Part shown: positions 37,132 through 46,428 of the stretch, piece by piece
Numbering within the stretch: the stretch's first letter is position 1
How the letters are laid out: every line of letters starts with the position of its first letter
Assembly: GCF_900094705.1 (NCBI RefSeq)
Contig: NZ_FMAR01000006.1
Span: forward strand, 124,001 to 188,000
Reading direction: 5' to 3'
Length of the DNA stretch: 64,000 nucleotides
Source of the DNA: Chitinophaga costaii
Lineage (GTDB): Bacteria > Bacteroidota > Bacteroidia > Chitinophagales > Chitinophagaceae
Notes under the pieces: model-generated
Told to the model about the DNA's origin: nothing
What the model saw: the letters and a program-made list of their open reading frames with translations, nothing else
Databases searched by the model: none
Position numbers and translations under genes: made by a program

Positions 37132-38025
37132 ATGGCTATTCCCCAGCCTGCAATGAGCGATCAGTTGCAACTGGCGGAAAATAGTTCTGTGGCCGTACCG
37201 GACTGCATGGAGTTTGAACTCCAGCGGTTTACCTACGACACACCATTACCAGTAGAAGACGTGGCCATGGTGGTATACCAGCCCGCTAAGCGCGGACAAG
37301 CCGCCACGATAGAGCTGCGTTATTGTGTGAATGGGAGCAGGTATTGCAAGAATCCTGCATGTACAGATGGTCTTTGTGTGGATGCACACAAGGGTACTTG
37401 CAATGAAAAAGATCCTTCCCTGGACCTGGTGACCCTGCGTTTCCAGCCTTCCTTCATACAAACTTTACAGAAAGGAGCCACTAAATTTTCATTTGAGCTT
37501 TCTGGTAAAAAGCCGTTTGTGAAAACGCTGCAACCCTGCACCAAGTCGAAGGCTGTGCTAGAACAGATGGTGCATCATAACTATGAGGGCATTCTAAAAA
37601 ATATTTTCCTGCAAAGCAAGGCCCTGGAGCTTCTGCTATTCAGCTCCGACCAGTTCATTAAGAATGATACAGACGAACGCTATGGATGCCGCTTCCTGAC
37701 CCAACTGGAAGACCGGGAAAAAATTACCAAGGCCCGGGACATCCTGCTGTTGCAGCTAGACGCCCCCATTACCATCCGTGACCTGGCCCGCAAAGTGGCC
37801 ATGAACGAATGTTACCTGAAAAAAGGTTTTAAAGCGATGTACGGCACCACCATTTACGATTATTTCCAAAAAGAACGGATGGAAAAGGCTAAGGGCCTGT
37901 TATACGAACAAGGTATTTCCGTATCAGAGGTGGCTATGCATATGGGCTATTCCTGCATTTCACACTTTTCTACCGCATTTAAGAAACATACGGGATTGAA
38001 ACCGTGTGAGTTATTACTGCGATAG
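37132..38025 (+). CDS. AraC-family transcriptional regulator with Cys cluster
   Basis: A 298-residue DNA-binding regulator. The C-terminal 100 residues form the double helix-turn-helix (ITIRDLARKVAMNECYLKKGFK and GISVSEVAMHMGYSCISHFSTAFKKHTGL). The N-terminal sensor part carries an unusual Cys group: in ATG numbering Cys 65, 72, 77, 82 and 90 (RYCVNGSRYCKNPACTDGLC, then GTC), suggesting metal or iron-sulfur or redox sensing. Layout and size resemble PchR-like regulators. The ATG at 37132 is preferred to the TTG at 37105, but both keep the frame. The gene is isolated; its target is unknown. Regulator call is strong, sensing role is inference. Confidence 0.9.
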   Translation: MAIPQPAMSDQLQLAENSSVAVPDCMEFELQRFTYDTPLPVEDVAMVVYQPAKRGQAATIELRYCVNGSRYCKNPACTDGLCVDAHKGTCNEKDPSLDLVTLRFQPSFIQTLQKGATKFSFELSGKKPFVKTLQPCTKSKAVLEQMVHHNYEGILKNIFLQSKALELLLFSSDQFIKNDTDERYGCRFLTQLEDREKITKARDILLLQLDAPITIRDLARKVAMNECYLKKGFKAMYGTTIYDYFQKERMEKAKGLLYEQGISVSEVAMHMGYSCISHFSTAFKKHTGLKPCELLLR

Positions 38026-38096
38026 TAGCCTGTGGACGTCGTGCAGGCCGCTTACATGCCCAAATAATCATTAGCGGGCAGACAGCCGCGAATATA

Positions 38097-38478
38097 AATT
38101 TCCAAATGACATTGGTTTACAACCAGTTGTTATTTGGAAATTGTTGTTTTAGGCCATCATTCACCACTTTTCCCCGTACAAAATTCGGGAGGTTAACCCA
38201 ACCAACATGTTTTCCTCTTTCGATCATTCGTTTTCCCGAATTGAAAAGTAAAAGCCGCAAAAGCGACGTTATTTTGTATCACGAAGCCGGGGATATTTAT
38301 CCTTGCTTCCCTAAAGCTTCCTTATTAGATTTGACCATTGAGAATGCGTATGGTAAATAGTAAAGCCATTACATTATTGCTCGTATCCACACCATGAGTA
38401 CGTTGCAAACCATACGCTTTCTTCAAAAGTAATTGCATATAAATTGGCCGTCATTTTTTAATGACGGCTTTACTTTTT
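38097..38478 (+). ncRNA. Multi-hairpin non-coding region, possible structured RNA
   Basis: The 544-bp gap between the araC-type gene and the next gene holds a series of perfect inverted repeats: AATTTCCAAAT/ATTTGGAAATT (38097-38142, 11 bp, with an inner TGGTT/AACCA stem), AATTCGGGA/TCCCGAATT (38182-38242, 9 bp), GCGTATGGT/ACCATACGC (38347-38417, 9 bp), and finally a terminator-like hairpin (38447-38468). An 84-codon frame (38106-38360) exists but has no recognisable features. The region could be a structured RNA with its own terminator, or regulatory DNA. No known RNA family was recognised, and it does not read as RNase P, tmRNA or SRP RNA. Confidence 0.3.
38447..38478 (+). terminator. Orphan terminator in the gap after the AraC-type gene
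   Basis: The stem GCCGTCATT/AATGACGGC with a 4-nt loop is followed by TTTACTTTTTT on the plus strand. The nearest plus-strand gene ends 420 bp upstream, so it more likely ends the unannotated region 38097-38446. Confidence 0.7.
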
Positions 38479-38569
38479 TATGGCTAGTAAGCCCAAGGAC
38501 CGGCTTACCTAAAAATGTACTTACCCTGGCCGCACAAGTACAGGGCCCTTCTATTATTATTTTAATAAA

Positions 38570-39322
38570 TTATTGTATAGCAGCCGTAGAATCTTTTGGC
38601 TTCAAGGCTTCCTGTTGTTTAAACTCCTCATACGATTGCTTAATGTAAAGCAGCAGATCGTAATCGGTGGCCGTTTTCAGGAATTGGTAGGTGGGGTGGT
38701 ATTTAATCATAAAGCTATCCAGCGCTGGCGATTCCAGCTTTGTCATCCTGGCTACCAGCTCGGGGTTATATCGATAGTCTACAAATTTTTCTTCTTCGAA
38801 GGTAACGAGCGTATGTTGGAAATGTTCTTTCTGTTTGCGGGCTTTGCTGGGTACCAGGTAAGAAAGAGCGGTGATAGGGTTACTGGGCAGTGTTTTGAGA
38901 ATATCCATTGCCCCGGGTTTATGATAGTTATAATATTTTCGGTATTCATCGCGGGTAGCAAGGGAATCGTCGTGATAGTTGCGTGCGCGGATGGTGGTTT
39001 GATTCAGGTCATAAATGCGGCGGCTCATGTATACAACCATACTACCGGCCACAGGGATAACTTCATGCTGGCGGGCATAACCTAACATCGTAAATTCCAG
39101 TGTATCACCTGGTGCGCCTTCTACAAAAAAGCGGCCATTTTCACTGGAAAGTGTTCCCAGCTTGGTGCGGAGGTTTTGAATGGTTACCGCAGGTAAGCCA
39201 GTTTTTCCTTCCAGATCCGCCACCATACCAGATACTTTTATCTGTGCATCTGCAACCTGTGTGCCTGCCAATAAAGAAATGCTACATACTACTATAAAAA
39301 AAAACAGGCGACTCATGCTCAT
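38570..39322 (-). CDS. Exported carboxypeptidase-regulatory-like domain protein
   Basis: A 250-residue protein with a signal peptide (FFFIVVCSISLLAGTQVADA). It begins with a CarboxypepD_reg-like beta-sandwich (KVSGMVADLEGKTGLPAVTIQN, LGTLSSENGRFFVEGAPGDTLEF, about 30-100), of the sort found at the front of SusC-type proteins, but here it is followed by a helix-rich domain with no barrel. That C-terminal part (NPITALSYLVPSKARKQKE, SFMIKYHPTYQFLKTATDYDLLLY) was not recognised as an enzyme. It is a common type of envelope protein in Bacteroidota with unknown function. It is divergent from the prs-like gene and convergent to the multi-hairpin region. Confidence 0.8.
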   Translation of the reverse strand: MSMSRLFFFIVVCSISLLAGTQVADAQIKVSGMVADLEGKTGLPAVTIQNLRTKLGTLSSENGRFFVEGAPGDTLEFTMLGYARQHEVIPVAGSMVVYMSRRIYDLNQTTIRARNYHDDSLATRDEYRKYYNYHKPGAMDILKTLPSNPITALSYLVPSKARKQKEHFQHTLVTFEEEKFVDYRYNPELVARMTKLESPALDSFMIKYHPTYQFLKTATDYDLLLYIKQSYEEFKQQEALKPKDSTAAIQ

Positions 39323-39467
39323 AACTAATCCTTCAAATATAATGCTCCCTTATTAAATAAAACGTTAAAACTAGCTCTCGTGGCCCAGCCGGAGCATGCC
39401 TGCCATTTTATGAAAGCAAAAAATCGGGTAAATTATTAATTATCTTTACGCCCTTAGATCAAATCTT

Positions 39468-40406
39468 ATGTCTCAGCCCATCGTATTTTCTACACAACGT
39501 TATCAATATTTGAAAGAAGACCTCATGCAGCATGCTGGCTTGCAATGGGAATCTGGCCTTATTTCTATCCGCGATTTTCCGGATGGAGAACATTACCACC
39601 GCATCCGCTCCGATATCCGCAACAAGCCGGTGATCTTGCTGGGTGGTACCATCGACGATCAGGAAACGTTAGAATTATTTGACCTGGCCAATGGTGTGGT
39701 TCAGTGCGGTGCATCATCACTTTACATCGTCATACCATTCTTTGGCTACTCCACCATGGAGCGTGCTGTAAAACAAGGCGAAATTGTTAAGGCCAAAAAC
39801 AGGGCCATTTTGTTTTCCGCCTTGCCGCAAACCTCCCAGGGCAATAATATTATCATGATAGACCTTCATGCTGATGGCATCTCTTATTACTTCGACGGTA
39901 ATATACGTCCGGTGCATTTGTATGGAAAGAGCATTGTAGAGAGAGCTGCTTTAGAACTGGCTGGCGGTGAGCCCTTTGTGCTGGCCAGCACCGATGCCGG
40001 TCGTGCCAAGTGGGTAGAATCTTTAGCGAATGACCTGCATGTGCCTGCCGCATTTGTTTATAAACGCCGCATATCCGGTGATGAAACACATATCACCGCG
40101 ATCAGTGCGGATGTAAAAGATAAGATGGTCATCATATACGATGACATGATCCGAACAGGTGGCTCCCTGCTTCATGCAGCAAACGCCTACAAACAATCGG
40201 GCGCAAGAGAAATAAACGTAATTACTACACATGGTCTTTTTTCCGGAGGCAGCTTCGCCAAAATCCGCAACAGTGGCCTGATTAAACAAATCATCTGTAC
40301 GAACAGCCACCCTTCCGCGCTGGCCATTCACGACCCCTTACTGCGCATTATTTCGGTTAGCGACTTAATCCTTTCTTACTTCCGCGATATCGGGCTGCAT
40401 GGTTAA
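39468..40406 (+). CDS. Divergent ribose-phosphate pyrophosphokinase homologue
   Basis: A 312-residue protein of the PRPP synthetase family, which transfers pyrophosphate from ATP to ribose 5-phosphate. It keeps the two-domain layout: PFFGYSTMERAVKQGE region, the metal-binding IDLHADGISYYFDG, the catalytic flexible-loop Lys-Arg-Arg in VYKRRISGDET and the PRPP-binding loop YDDMIRTGGSLLHAA. The PRPP loop and the DLHA block differ from the usual housekeeping enzyme (DDMIDTAGT and DLHAGQIQGFF), so it may be a paralogue. The rest of the gene is full length. A near-consensus -7 element (TATCTTTA at 39441) lies upstream. Function as PRPP synthetase is likely but substrate choice is not certain. Confidence 0.85.
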   Translation: MSQPIVFSTQRYQYLKEDLMQHAGLQWESGLISIRDFPDGEHYHRIRSDIRNKPVILLGGTIDDQETLELFDLANGVVQCGASSLYIVIPFFGYSTMERAVKQGEIVKAKNRAILFSALPQTSQGNNIIMIDLHADGISYYFDGNIRPVHLYGKSIVERAALELAGGEPFVLASTDAGRAKWVESLANDLHVPAAFVYKRRISGDETHITAISADVKDKMVIIYDDMIRTGGSLLHAANAYKQSGAREINVITTHGLFSGGSFAKIRNSGLIKQIICTNSHPSALAIHDPLLRIISVSDLILSYFRDIGLHG

Positions 40407-40718
40407 CATTAAATAACATTCGTTAACAATCCTGCTATTTTATTTCCTAAATCTATTGAAAGAGACCTCATCTATCCCTGTCAGGGCTGGAAAGAGGCTT
40501 CCTTGGCCTGATCTTTGTAACCTATCCCGAATTTGCTGGCAAATTATTATCGGCCAATTGAAGAGTAGTAACCCTACTGTGGCATTTTTTAAAACCATTT
40601 TTTAAGACCTTTCCGCCAGTAAATTAAATAGTTAGGGGTGCATACTATTATAGTTTAGCAAATCTATGTGTGAAGAACGATATACTGAGTAATGTAAAAC
40701 TCTTTTTATTTTTTTTTG
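40407..40718. other. Non-coding gap between PRPP synthetase-like and GNAT genes
   Basis: About 310 bp of AT-rich DNA. It has no supportable gene, terminator or recognised RNA; a TTTTTTTT run sits just before the GNAT start. Presumed promoter region. Confidence 0.4.
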
Positions 40719-41159
40719 ATGTTTAGTTTTCGTGTACTCGTTTACGGTAGTAAGGCTTACCAGGACATGGTCTCTCTTCGCGACAGGGTACTTCGCAAAC
40801 CATTGGGTTTAAGCTTTTCACGCGAATATCTGGCCAAAGAAAAGGATGATATTTTAATAGGGAGCTTTACCACTACCCAGCCTGAGCAGCTGGTGGGTTG
40901 CTGCATTTTAACACCGGTAGATGTACGCACTGTTCAATTGCGGCAAATGGCAGTATCTCCGGATTATCAGCAACAGGGCATTGGCAGTGAGATCGTTAAA
41001 TATGCAGAGGCCTTGGCCACCGAAGCCGGCTATAGCACCCTGATGATGCACGCAAGAGCCACCGCTATCCACTTTTACACGAAACTTGGTTATAAAACAA
41101 TCGGAGCAACATTTGAAGAAGTAGGCATCCCACATGTTGAAATGCAGAAAATCCTTTAG
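40719..41159 (+). CDS. GNAT-family N-acetyltransferase
   Basis: A 146-residue acetyl-CoA-dependent acyltransferase. The CoA-binding motif A is visible as LRQMAVSPDYQQQGIGSEIV (about 69-88), motif B follows (ARATAIHFYTKLGYKTIGATF, about 108-128), and the N-terminal region has the typical strand-helix start. The acceptor substrate is not known; this short ElaA/YjdJ-like form acts on small amines or protein N-termini in other cases. The ATG at 40719 follows a TTG at 40716 in frame; the ATG is preferred. Confidence 0.88.
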   Translation: MFSFRVLVYGSKAYQDMVSLRDRVLRKPLGLSFSREYLAKEKDDILIGSFTTTQPEQLVGCCILTPVDVRTVQLRQMAVSPDYQQQGIGSEIVKYAEALATEAGYSTLMMHARATAIHFYTKLGYKTIGATFEEVGIPHVEMQKIL

Positions 41160-41309
41160 TGTTGTTTATGGGTCAACCATTATCCAGGAAAGCATAACGC
41201 ATGCAACCATATCGAACACAACCAATTCGTGATCTGCATGGTGCCTGTACTTAAACTCCGTTAAAAATCGCTGTAATACCATAATGAATTAACCAAACCT
41301 GATTGACTA

Positions 41310-44300
41310 ATGAGAAAAAATGTACTGATGCTATGCGGCATGTGCGGCATACTGCTCTCGTACGCCGCCAGCAGTGGCGCGTGGACTGCCAGGGCTGGGA
41401 CATCCCCTATGCTACGACCAATTGACCAACAAAAAGACACTACGCCCTCTACTCCACGGGCTGCAACAGACACTAGCAAACCGGCCATTCCGCCTGCTGC
41501 TGTAGTGATTAGCGCCCATACTGACACTACAAAACCCACCACTACAGATACCAGCAGGGTGGTGGTGATTGGCCCTAAAACAGCCGATAGTAGTGGTACC
41601 GCCGCCCGGCAAGACACGGTGGTAAAACCCAAAAATGATACGGCACTTATATTGCCGCCAGATCCTGCTACACTTCAACAGCAGGCCGGCCAATTTACCC
41701 TGCGCGGTTCGGTATCTGAAAACAATGCTCCCGTACCCGGCGCCACGGTCATTAACAAAAACACGCACGATACCACTGTTACAGATGCATCTGGCCAGTT
41801 TCAGCTGAAGGCGTCGATCAATGATACCCTTATTACCAAATCGATGGGTTTCAACGATCAGCAGGTGAAAGTAGAAAAACGCACCCCGATCGACATTCCG
41901 CTCAGTACAACACAGTCTACCGCCAAAACGCTGAACACCGTAGTGGTAACGGCTTTGGGCATTCAGAAAAACTCCCGCTCTGTAGGATATGCCATTGCCG
42001 AAATAGGAGGTAATGCAGTGCAGGAAGCTAAGGAAGTGAACTTTGCCAATGCCCTCTCTGGCAAGCTGCCCGGCCTGCAAGTGAATACCAACTCGGGTTC
42101 TATGGGCGGCTCCACGAAAGTAAATATGCGAGGCACAAAATCTATACTGGGCAACAATAACGCCCTCTTTATTGTAGATGGTGTGTACCTGTTTAATAAT
42201 TCCACGAACCAGGCCGGCCAGTTGAATGGCGGTGGGGGTTATGATTATGGCAGCGCCCTGGCCGACATAAACCCGGAAGACATTGCCAACGTATCGGTAC
42301 TGAAAGGTGCCGCCGCTACGGCTTTGTATGGCAGCCGCGGAGCCAATGGTGTAGTATACCTCACCATGAAAAAAGCGCCCGATGCAGAAAAAGGTATTGG
42401 CATTACTTATAGCCTAAATGCCCAGATGGATGAAGTGTACGTATTGCCCAAATATCAAAACCTGTATGGCGGTGGTGCCAATGGTTTTGACACCCTCTAC
42501 TACAACGAGCATCCCGAAGGTTTCCTTAGTGAAGCTGCCGCCACGTATGACGATAATAATGGCAAAGGCCGTTATGACCTGCTACCCCAATATTCCCAGG
42601 ACGCCAGCTGGGGTCCTAAGCTAAATGGACAAATCATTCGCCCTTACTGGTCTTGGGATAAGGATAAAGGCAATCCTGATTTTGGTAAAACAGATAAGTG
42701 GGTGGCTCATCCTAACAATGTAAAAGATTTTTACCGCAAAGGACTTACCCTGACCAATAATATTTCCTTTGCCGGCCGTGATGAAAAGGGCAGTTTCCGG
42801 GTATCTTATGGTAATATGAACCAAACCTTTATCCTGGCCAATGCGGGATTGAAACGCAACAACCTGGCCTTTACCGGGAATTACAACCTGCTGAAAAACC
42901 TGCATGCATCTGCCTCGGTCAATTATTCTGACCTGCGCGCCAATGCCAGGCCTGGCACGGGTTTTACAGGCCCTAATCCTACCCTGCAATTTACCATGTA
43001 TGGACAGCGACAGTTAGATATTGAAAAAGAAAAAGAATATGCCTATGCAGACGGATCTCAGCTTACCTGGAACCGTACTTCCTGGGATAATCCAAAACTG
43101 TCTTCCAGCAATGGCCCATACTGGAACCGCTACCGGGATTATGAAGCAGATAACCGCACCCGTACCTACGGATTTGCCGGGTTGGATTATGAGCCTACCA
43201 AATGGCTGCAACTGAGCGGCCGCGTATTCATGGATACTTACAATACGCTGGAAGAAGAATTTACGGCAAAAGATTATGTGGCGGGTGGTTATATAAAACG
43301 CGTGCGCGCTTCGCGGGAATTAAATTACCAGTTTACCGCCGCGTTTAAAAAAGACTTTAGCAAACTATTTTCTTTCAATGCCCTGTTGGGTGGCAACATT
43401 ATGAAACGCACCTGGTCGGTAACCGGCGGTAGTACTGTGGGTGGCCTTATCCTGCCCGATGTATACAACTTGCAAAACTCCGCACAAACAGCTTCCGTTA
43501 TTGATCAGCCATATGAGAAGCAGATCAATTCTGGCTTTGCTACCGCCCAGCTAGGTTTCCACAATTACCTGTTCCTGGAAATTTCGGGACGCGAGGATAA
43601 AAGCTCTACCCTCAAAGACCCGTATTTCTATCCATCTGCATCGCTCTCCTTTGTATTTAGCGACCTGCTAAAACAATGGAAGTGGCTGGATTATGGGAAA
43701 CTACGCACCAGCGTATCATCTGTAGGTAGCGATACCGATCCTTACAACATTTACAATACCTATAACTTCCTGCCGGTATATGGCTCCTTCCCCATTACAA
43801 GCCTTAGCACCACGAGAAACAATCCATACTTAAAACCGGAGCGTACCCGTGAGGTGGAAGTGGGCGCAGAGATCCGGTTTTTAAACGATCATATAGGCCT
43901 GGACTTCACCTACTACGACCGGCATACTAAAGACCAGATCATTCCTTTTAATGTATCGCCCACCACAGGTTACAATGCCACCTTTGTAAACGCCGGAGAG
44001 GTAAGTAACAAGGGTATGGAAATTGGCCTAACCCTAAACCCCATCCGTCTCAAAAACAGCTTCCGTTGGGATATCAATGCTAACATTGCCCGCAACCGTA
44101 ACAAGCTGCTCAATCTTTACATTGACCAGTATCAGCAGTCGGCCGCTATGGTAACCCTGGGTACCGACCGCCGGACCAACCTGGTGAGCATAGTAGCCCT
44201 GCCCGGCCAGCCGTTAGGTACTATTATGGGAACAGATTATCAAAAGGTAAATGGCCAGAAACTGGTAGACGCCAGCGGATATTACGTACCCACTACCAGC

Positions 44301-44852
44301 ACCGTTCCTATTGGCAATGTAAACCCCGATTACTTCGGCGGTATTACCAATAGTTTCAGCTATAAAGGCGTTTACCTTTCTGCACTGCTAGATTTCCAGC
44401 ATGGGGGTGAATTCTTTTCTTACACCAATTTATATGGTGGTATTTCCGGTTTGCTGGATTACACCGCCACCAATAATATCCGCGAAAATGGTGTAGTAAA
44501 TCCCGGGGTAACAGCCGACGGACACCAGAACACTACGGTGATCACGGCGAAAGATCATTTTTTGCAAGATTTTGGTAAACGCATCAGCAAGGGAAACCTG
44601 TACGACGCCAGCTACTGGTATCTGCGGGAAGTGAAATTGGGTTATGATGTTCCGGAAAACATTTACCGTCACATAGGTGCGCAACGCGCCCGTATATCGC
44701 TATATGGCCGTAACCTCTGGCTCATTCACAGCAATGCGCCTAATGTAGACCCGAGTAATATTATTAATTCCGATTCTAATATTCAGGGTATAGAAGGCGG
44801 CGCACTGCCCTCTGTACGCTCGTTTGGCATAAACCTGAATGTTTCATTCTAA
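41310..44852 (+). CDS. SusC/RagA-family TonB-dependent transporter with Thr/Pro-rich N-terminal linker
   Basis: The outer-membrane channel of a second SusCD pair. The 1180-residue protein has a signal peptide, then an unusual low-complexity stretch (about 40-118) rich in Thr, Asp, Pro and Ala with recurring Asp-Thr-Thr/Ser-Lys/Arg units (KDTTPSTP, TDTSKPAI, TDTTKPTT). A CarboxypepD-regulatory-like domain (about 128-200, APVPGATVINKN) follows, then the TonB-box and plug (NTVVVTALGIQK, about 209; FIVDGVYLFNNS; DIANVSVLKGAAATALYGSRG), and the beta-barrel ending INLNVSF. There is no STN domain and no FecR beside it, so control differs from the first locus. SusD follows after 12 bp. Confidence 0.95.
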   Translation: MRKNVLMLCGMCGILLSYAASSGAWTARAGTSPMLRPIDQQKDTTPSTPRAATDTSKPAIPPAAVVISAHTDTTKPTTTDTSRVVVIGPKTADSSGTAARQDTVVKPKNDTALILPPDPATLQQQAGQFTLRGSVSENNAPVPGATVINKNTHDTTVTDASGQFQLKASINDTLITKSMGFNDQQVKVEKRTPIDIPLSTTQSTAKTLNTVVVTALGIQKNSRSVGYAIAEIGGNAVQEAKEVNFANALSGKLPGLQVNTNSGSMGGSTKVNMRGTKSILGNNNALFIVDGVYLFNNSTNQAGQLNGGGGYDYGSALADINPEDIANVSVLKGAAATALYGSRGANGVVYLTMKKAPDAEKGIGITYSLNAQMDEVYVLPKYQNLYGGGANGFDTLYYNEHPEGFLSEAAATYDDNNGKGRYDLLPQYSQDASWGPKLNGQIIRPYWSWDKDKGNPDFGKTDKWVAHPNNVKDFYRKGLTLTNNISFAGRDEKGSFRVSYGNMNQTFILANAGLKRNNLAFTGNYNLLKNLHASASVNYSDLRANARPGTGFTGPNPTLQFTMYGQRQLDIEKEKEYAYADGSQLTWNRTSWDNPKLSSSNGPYWNRYRDYEADNRTRTYGFAGLDYEPTKWLQLSGRVFMDTYNTLEEEFTAKDYVAGGYIKRVRASRELNYQFTAAFKKDFSKLFSFNALLGGNIMKRTWSVTGGSTVGGLILPDVYNLQNSAQTASVIDQPYEKQINSGFATAQLGFHNYLFLEISGREDKSSTLKDPYFYPSASLSFVFSDLLKQWKWLDYGKLRTSVSSVGSDTDPYNIYNTYNFLPVYGSFPITSLSTTRNNPYLKPERTREVEVGAEIRFLNDHIGLDFTYYDRHTKDQIIPFNVSPTTGYNATFVNAGEVSNKGMEIGLTLNPIRLKNSFRWDINANIARNRNKLLNLYIDQYQQSAAMVTLGTDRRTNLVSIVALPGQPLGTIMGTDYQKVNGQKLVDASGYYVPTTSTVPIGNVNPDYFGGITNSFSYKGVYLSALLDFQHGGEFFSYTNLYGGISGLLDYTATNNIRENGVVNPGVTADGHQNTTVITAKDHFLQDFGKRISKGNLYDASYWYLREVKLGYDVPENIYRHIGAQRARISLYGRNLWLIHSNAPNVDPSNIINSDSNIQGIEGGALPSVRSFGINLNVSF

Positions 44853-44864
44853 TAACTAACGTCA

Positions 44865-46328
44865 ATGAATACACGTAAAATATTATACGGCCTGGGACTC
44901 CTGTTATCGGTGTGGATGGTGGGGTGTAAGGATCTGGACGATATAAACCATGACCCTTCCAAACCAAGCAGCACAAAGCCTGAGTACCTATTTACCTACG
45001 GAGAAAAAAATAGCAGTGACCTGATTTATGCCGGCACGCAAAACGGATCTATCGGCACCCTGTATGCGCAGTACTGGACGGGCGATGCGGCCAACTCTAG
45101 CCGGTATGCGCTGGACGAAGGCAGCAATGGAGCGTTGTGGAGCGGGCTTTATCTTACGCTTAATAACCTGGAAGAAGCTAACCGGCTGAACCGGGCACGC
45201 GCCGCCACCATACCTGCCGCCACCAATCAAATTGCCTGCACCTGGATTTTAAAAGCATGGATTTACCAGATCCTTGCAGATGCATACGGTGATATTCCTT
45301 TCTTTGAAACCAACCAAATAGCCCAAACCATCACTCCTAAATACGACGATGCTAAAACCGTGTATAGCGCGCTGATAGACACCCTGCAACAACAGATTGC
45401 ACTGCTGGACGACAGCAAGCCCGGATTTGAAACCGGCGACGGAATTTTTAATGGCGATGTGGGCAAATGGAGAAAGTTCGGCAATTCGCTACTGCTTCGC
45501 CTGGCCATCCGGGAGGTAGATGCCAATAAGGAACAGGCCCAGCAAATCATTGAAAGTGTTTACGACAAGGCCATGACCAGTAACGACGATAATGCAGAAT
45601 TTAAATACCTGGGGGCCGATCCGAATGCGTTTCCTTATAATGACTCACAACGTGCCATCATTGCCTACTATGTAAGCGCCACACTGACGGATTACCAGCG
45701 AAGTACTAAAGATCCGCGTTTTAGTATCTATGCCCGCCCTGCTGCATCAACAGATACCATCAGGGGTATGCCTTACGGACAGGCGGAATCTGATACACTC
45801 CGGCAACCCGCTGGCAATTATTCTTATCCGGGTACCAAAATATATTCGGCCAGCATGTCGGGCATTCTGATGCAATATTCCGAAGTAGAGTTTATCCTGG
45901 CAGAAGCAGCCGCCCGTGGATTTGCCACCGGCGACGCCGCCACGCATTACCTGCATGGCGTGAATGCTTCCCTGGCTTACTGGGGCGTAGACACGGCTTC
46001 TGCCGCAGCCCAGACTTTCTTGGCCGGCGTGCCTTACAATGCCGCCGATTGGCGGAATGTAGTAGGTACCCAAAAATGGCTGGCACTCTATCCGCAAGGC
46101 TTGCAGGGATGGTTTGAACGCAACCGCTTAAACTTTAAAAAACCTGGCGGCGATAGCCTGTTCAAAGCACCGCTCAGCGGCATCCTGGATGGTTTTGTGA
46201 CGTTTGTTCCTTATCGTTTAAGTTATCCTAAATCCGAGCAAACCCTCAACGGTGCCAATTACACCTCCGCCGTAACTCACCTCGGCGCAGACAACCAAGG
46301 AGTAAAACTTTGGTGGAATAAGTTGTAA
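44865..46328 (+). CDS. SusD/RagB-family lipoprotein (SusD-like type 2)
   Basis: The surface lipoprotein partner of the SusC just upstream. The 487-residue protein has a lipoprotein signal (LLLSVWMVGC, Cys about 21) followed by KDLDDINHDPSKPS. Its body matches the shorter SusD-like branch (ATNQIACTWILKAWIYQILADAYGDIPFFE, about 108-138 in pieces; MSGILMQYSEVEFILAEAAARG; QKWLALYPQGLQGWFERNR near 400). It is shorter than the first SusD and belongs to a different subfamily. It is the last gene of the unit, with a strong terminator 30 bp after. Substrate not readable. Confidence 0.92.
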   Translation: MNTRKILYGLGLLLSVWMVGCKDLDDINHDPSKPSSTKPEYLFTYGEKNSSDLIYAGTQNGSIGTLYAQYWTGDAANSSRYALDEGSNGALWSGLYLTLNNLEEANRLNRARAATIPAATNQIACTWILKAWIYQILADAYGDIPFFETNQIAQTITPKYDDAKTVYSALIDTLQQQIALLDDSKPGFETGDGIFNGDVGKWRKFGNSLLLRLAIREVDANKEQAQQIIESVYDKAMTSNDDNAEFKYLGADPNAFPYNDSQRAIIAYYVSATLTDYQRSTKDPRFSIYARPAASTDTIRGMPYGQAESDTLRQPAGNYSYPGTKIYSASMSGILMQYSEVEFILAEAAARGFATGDAATHYLHGVNASLAYWGVDTASAAAQTFLAGVPYNAADWRNVVGTQKWLALYPQGLQGWFERNRLNFKKPGGDSLFKAPLSGILDGFVTFVPYRLSYPKSEQTLNGANYTSAVTHLGADNQGVKLWWNKL

Positions 46329-46359
46329 GCTAATAGCATAACTACACGACACTACAATA

Positions 46360-46400
46360 AAAGGCCGGAAACATAGCTGTAATGCTTGTTTCCGGCCTTT
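46360..46400. terminator. Bidirectional terminator between SusD-like and glyS genes
   Basis: A perfect 14-bp stem, AAAGGCCGGAAACA/TGTTTCCGGCCTTT, with a 13-nt loop between two convergent genes. Confidence 0.9.
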
Positions 46401-46428
46401 GTGTTTATAGTTGTAACAGGTGTTTTTT

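Noticed and set aside
38106..38360. An 84-codon frame in the gap after the AraC-type gene
   Set aside because: Starts inside a perfect inverted repeat and has no recognised features; kept only as part of the multi-hairpin region.
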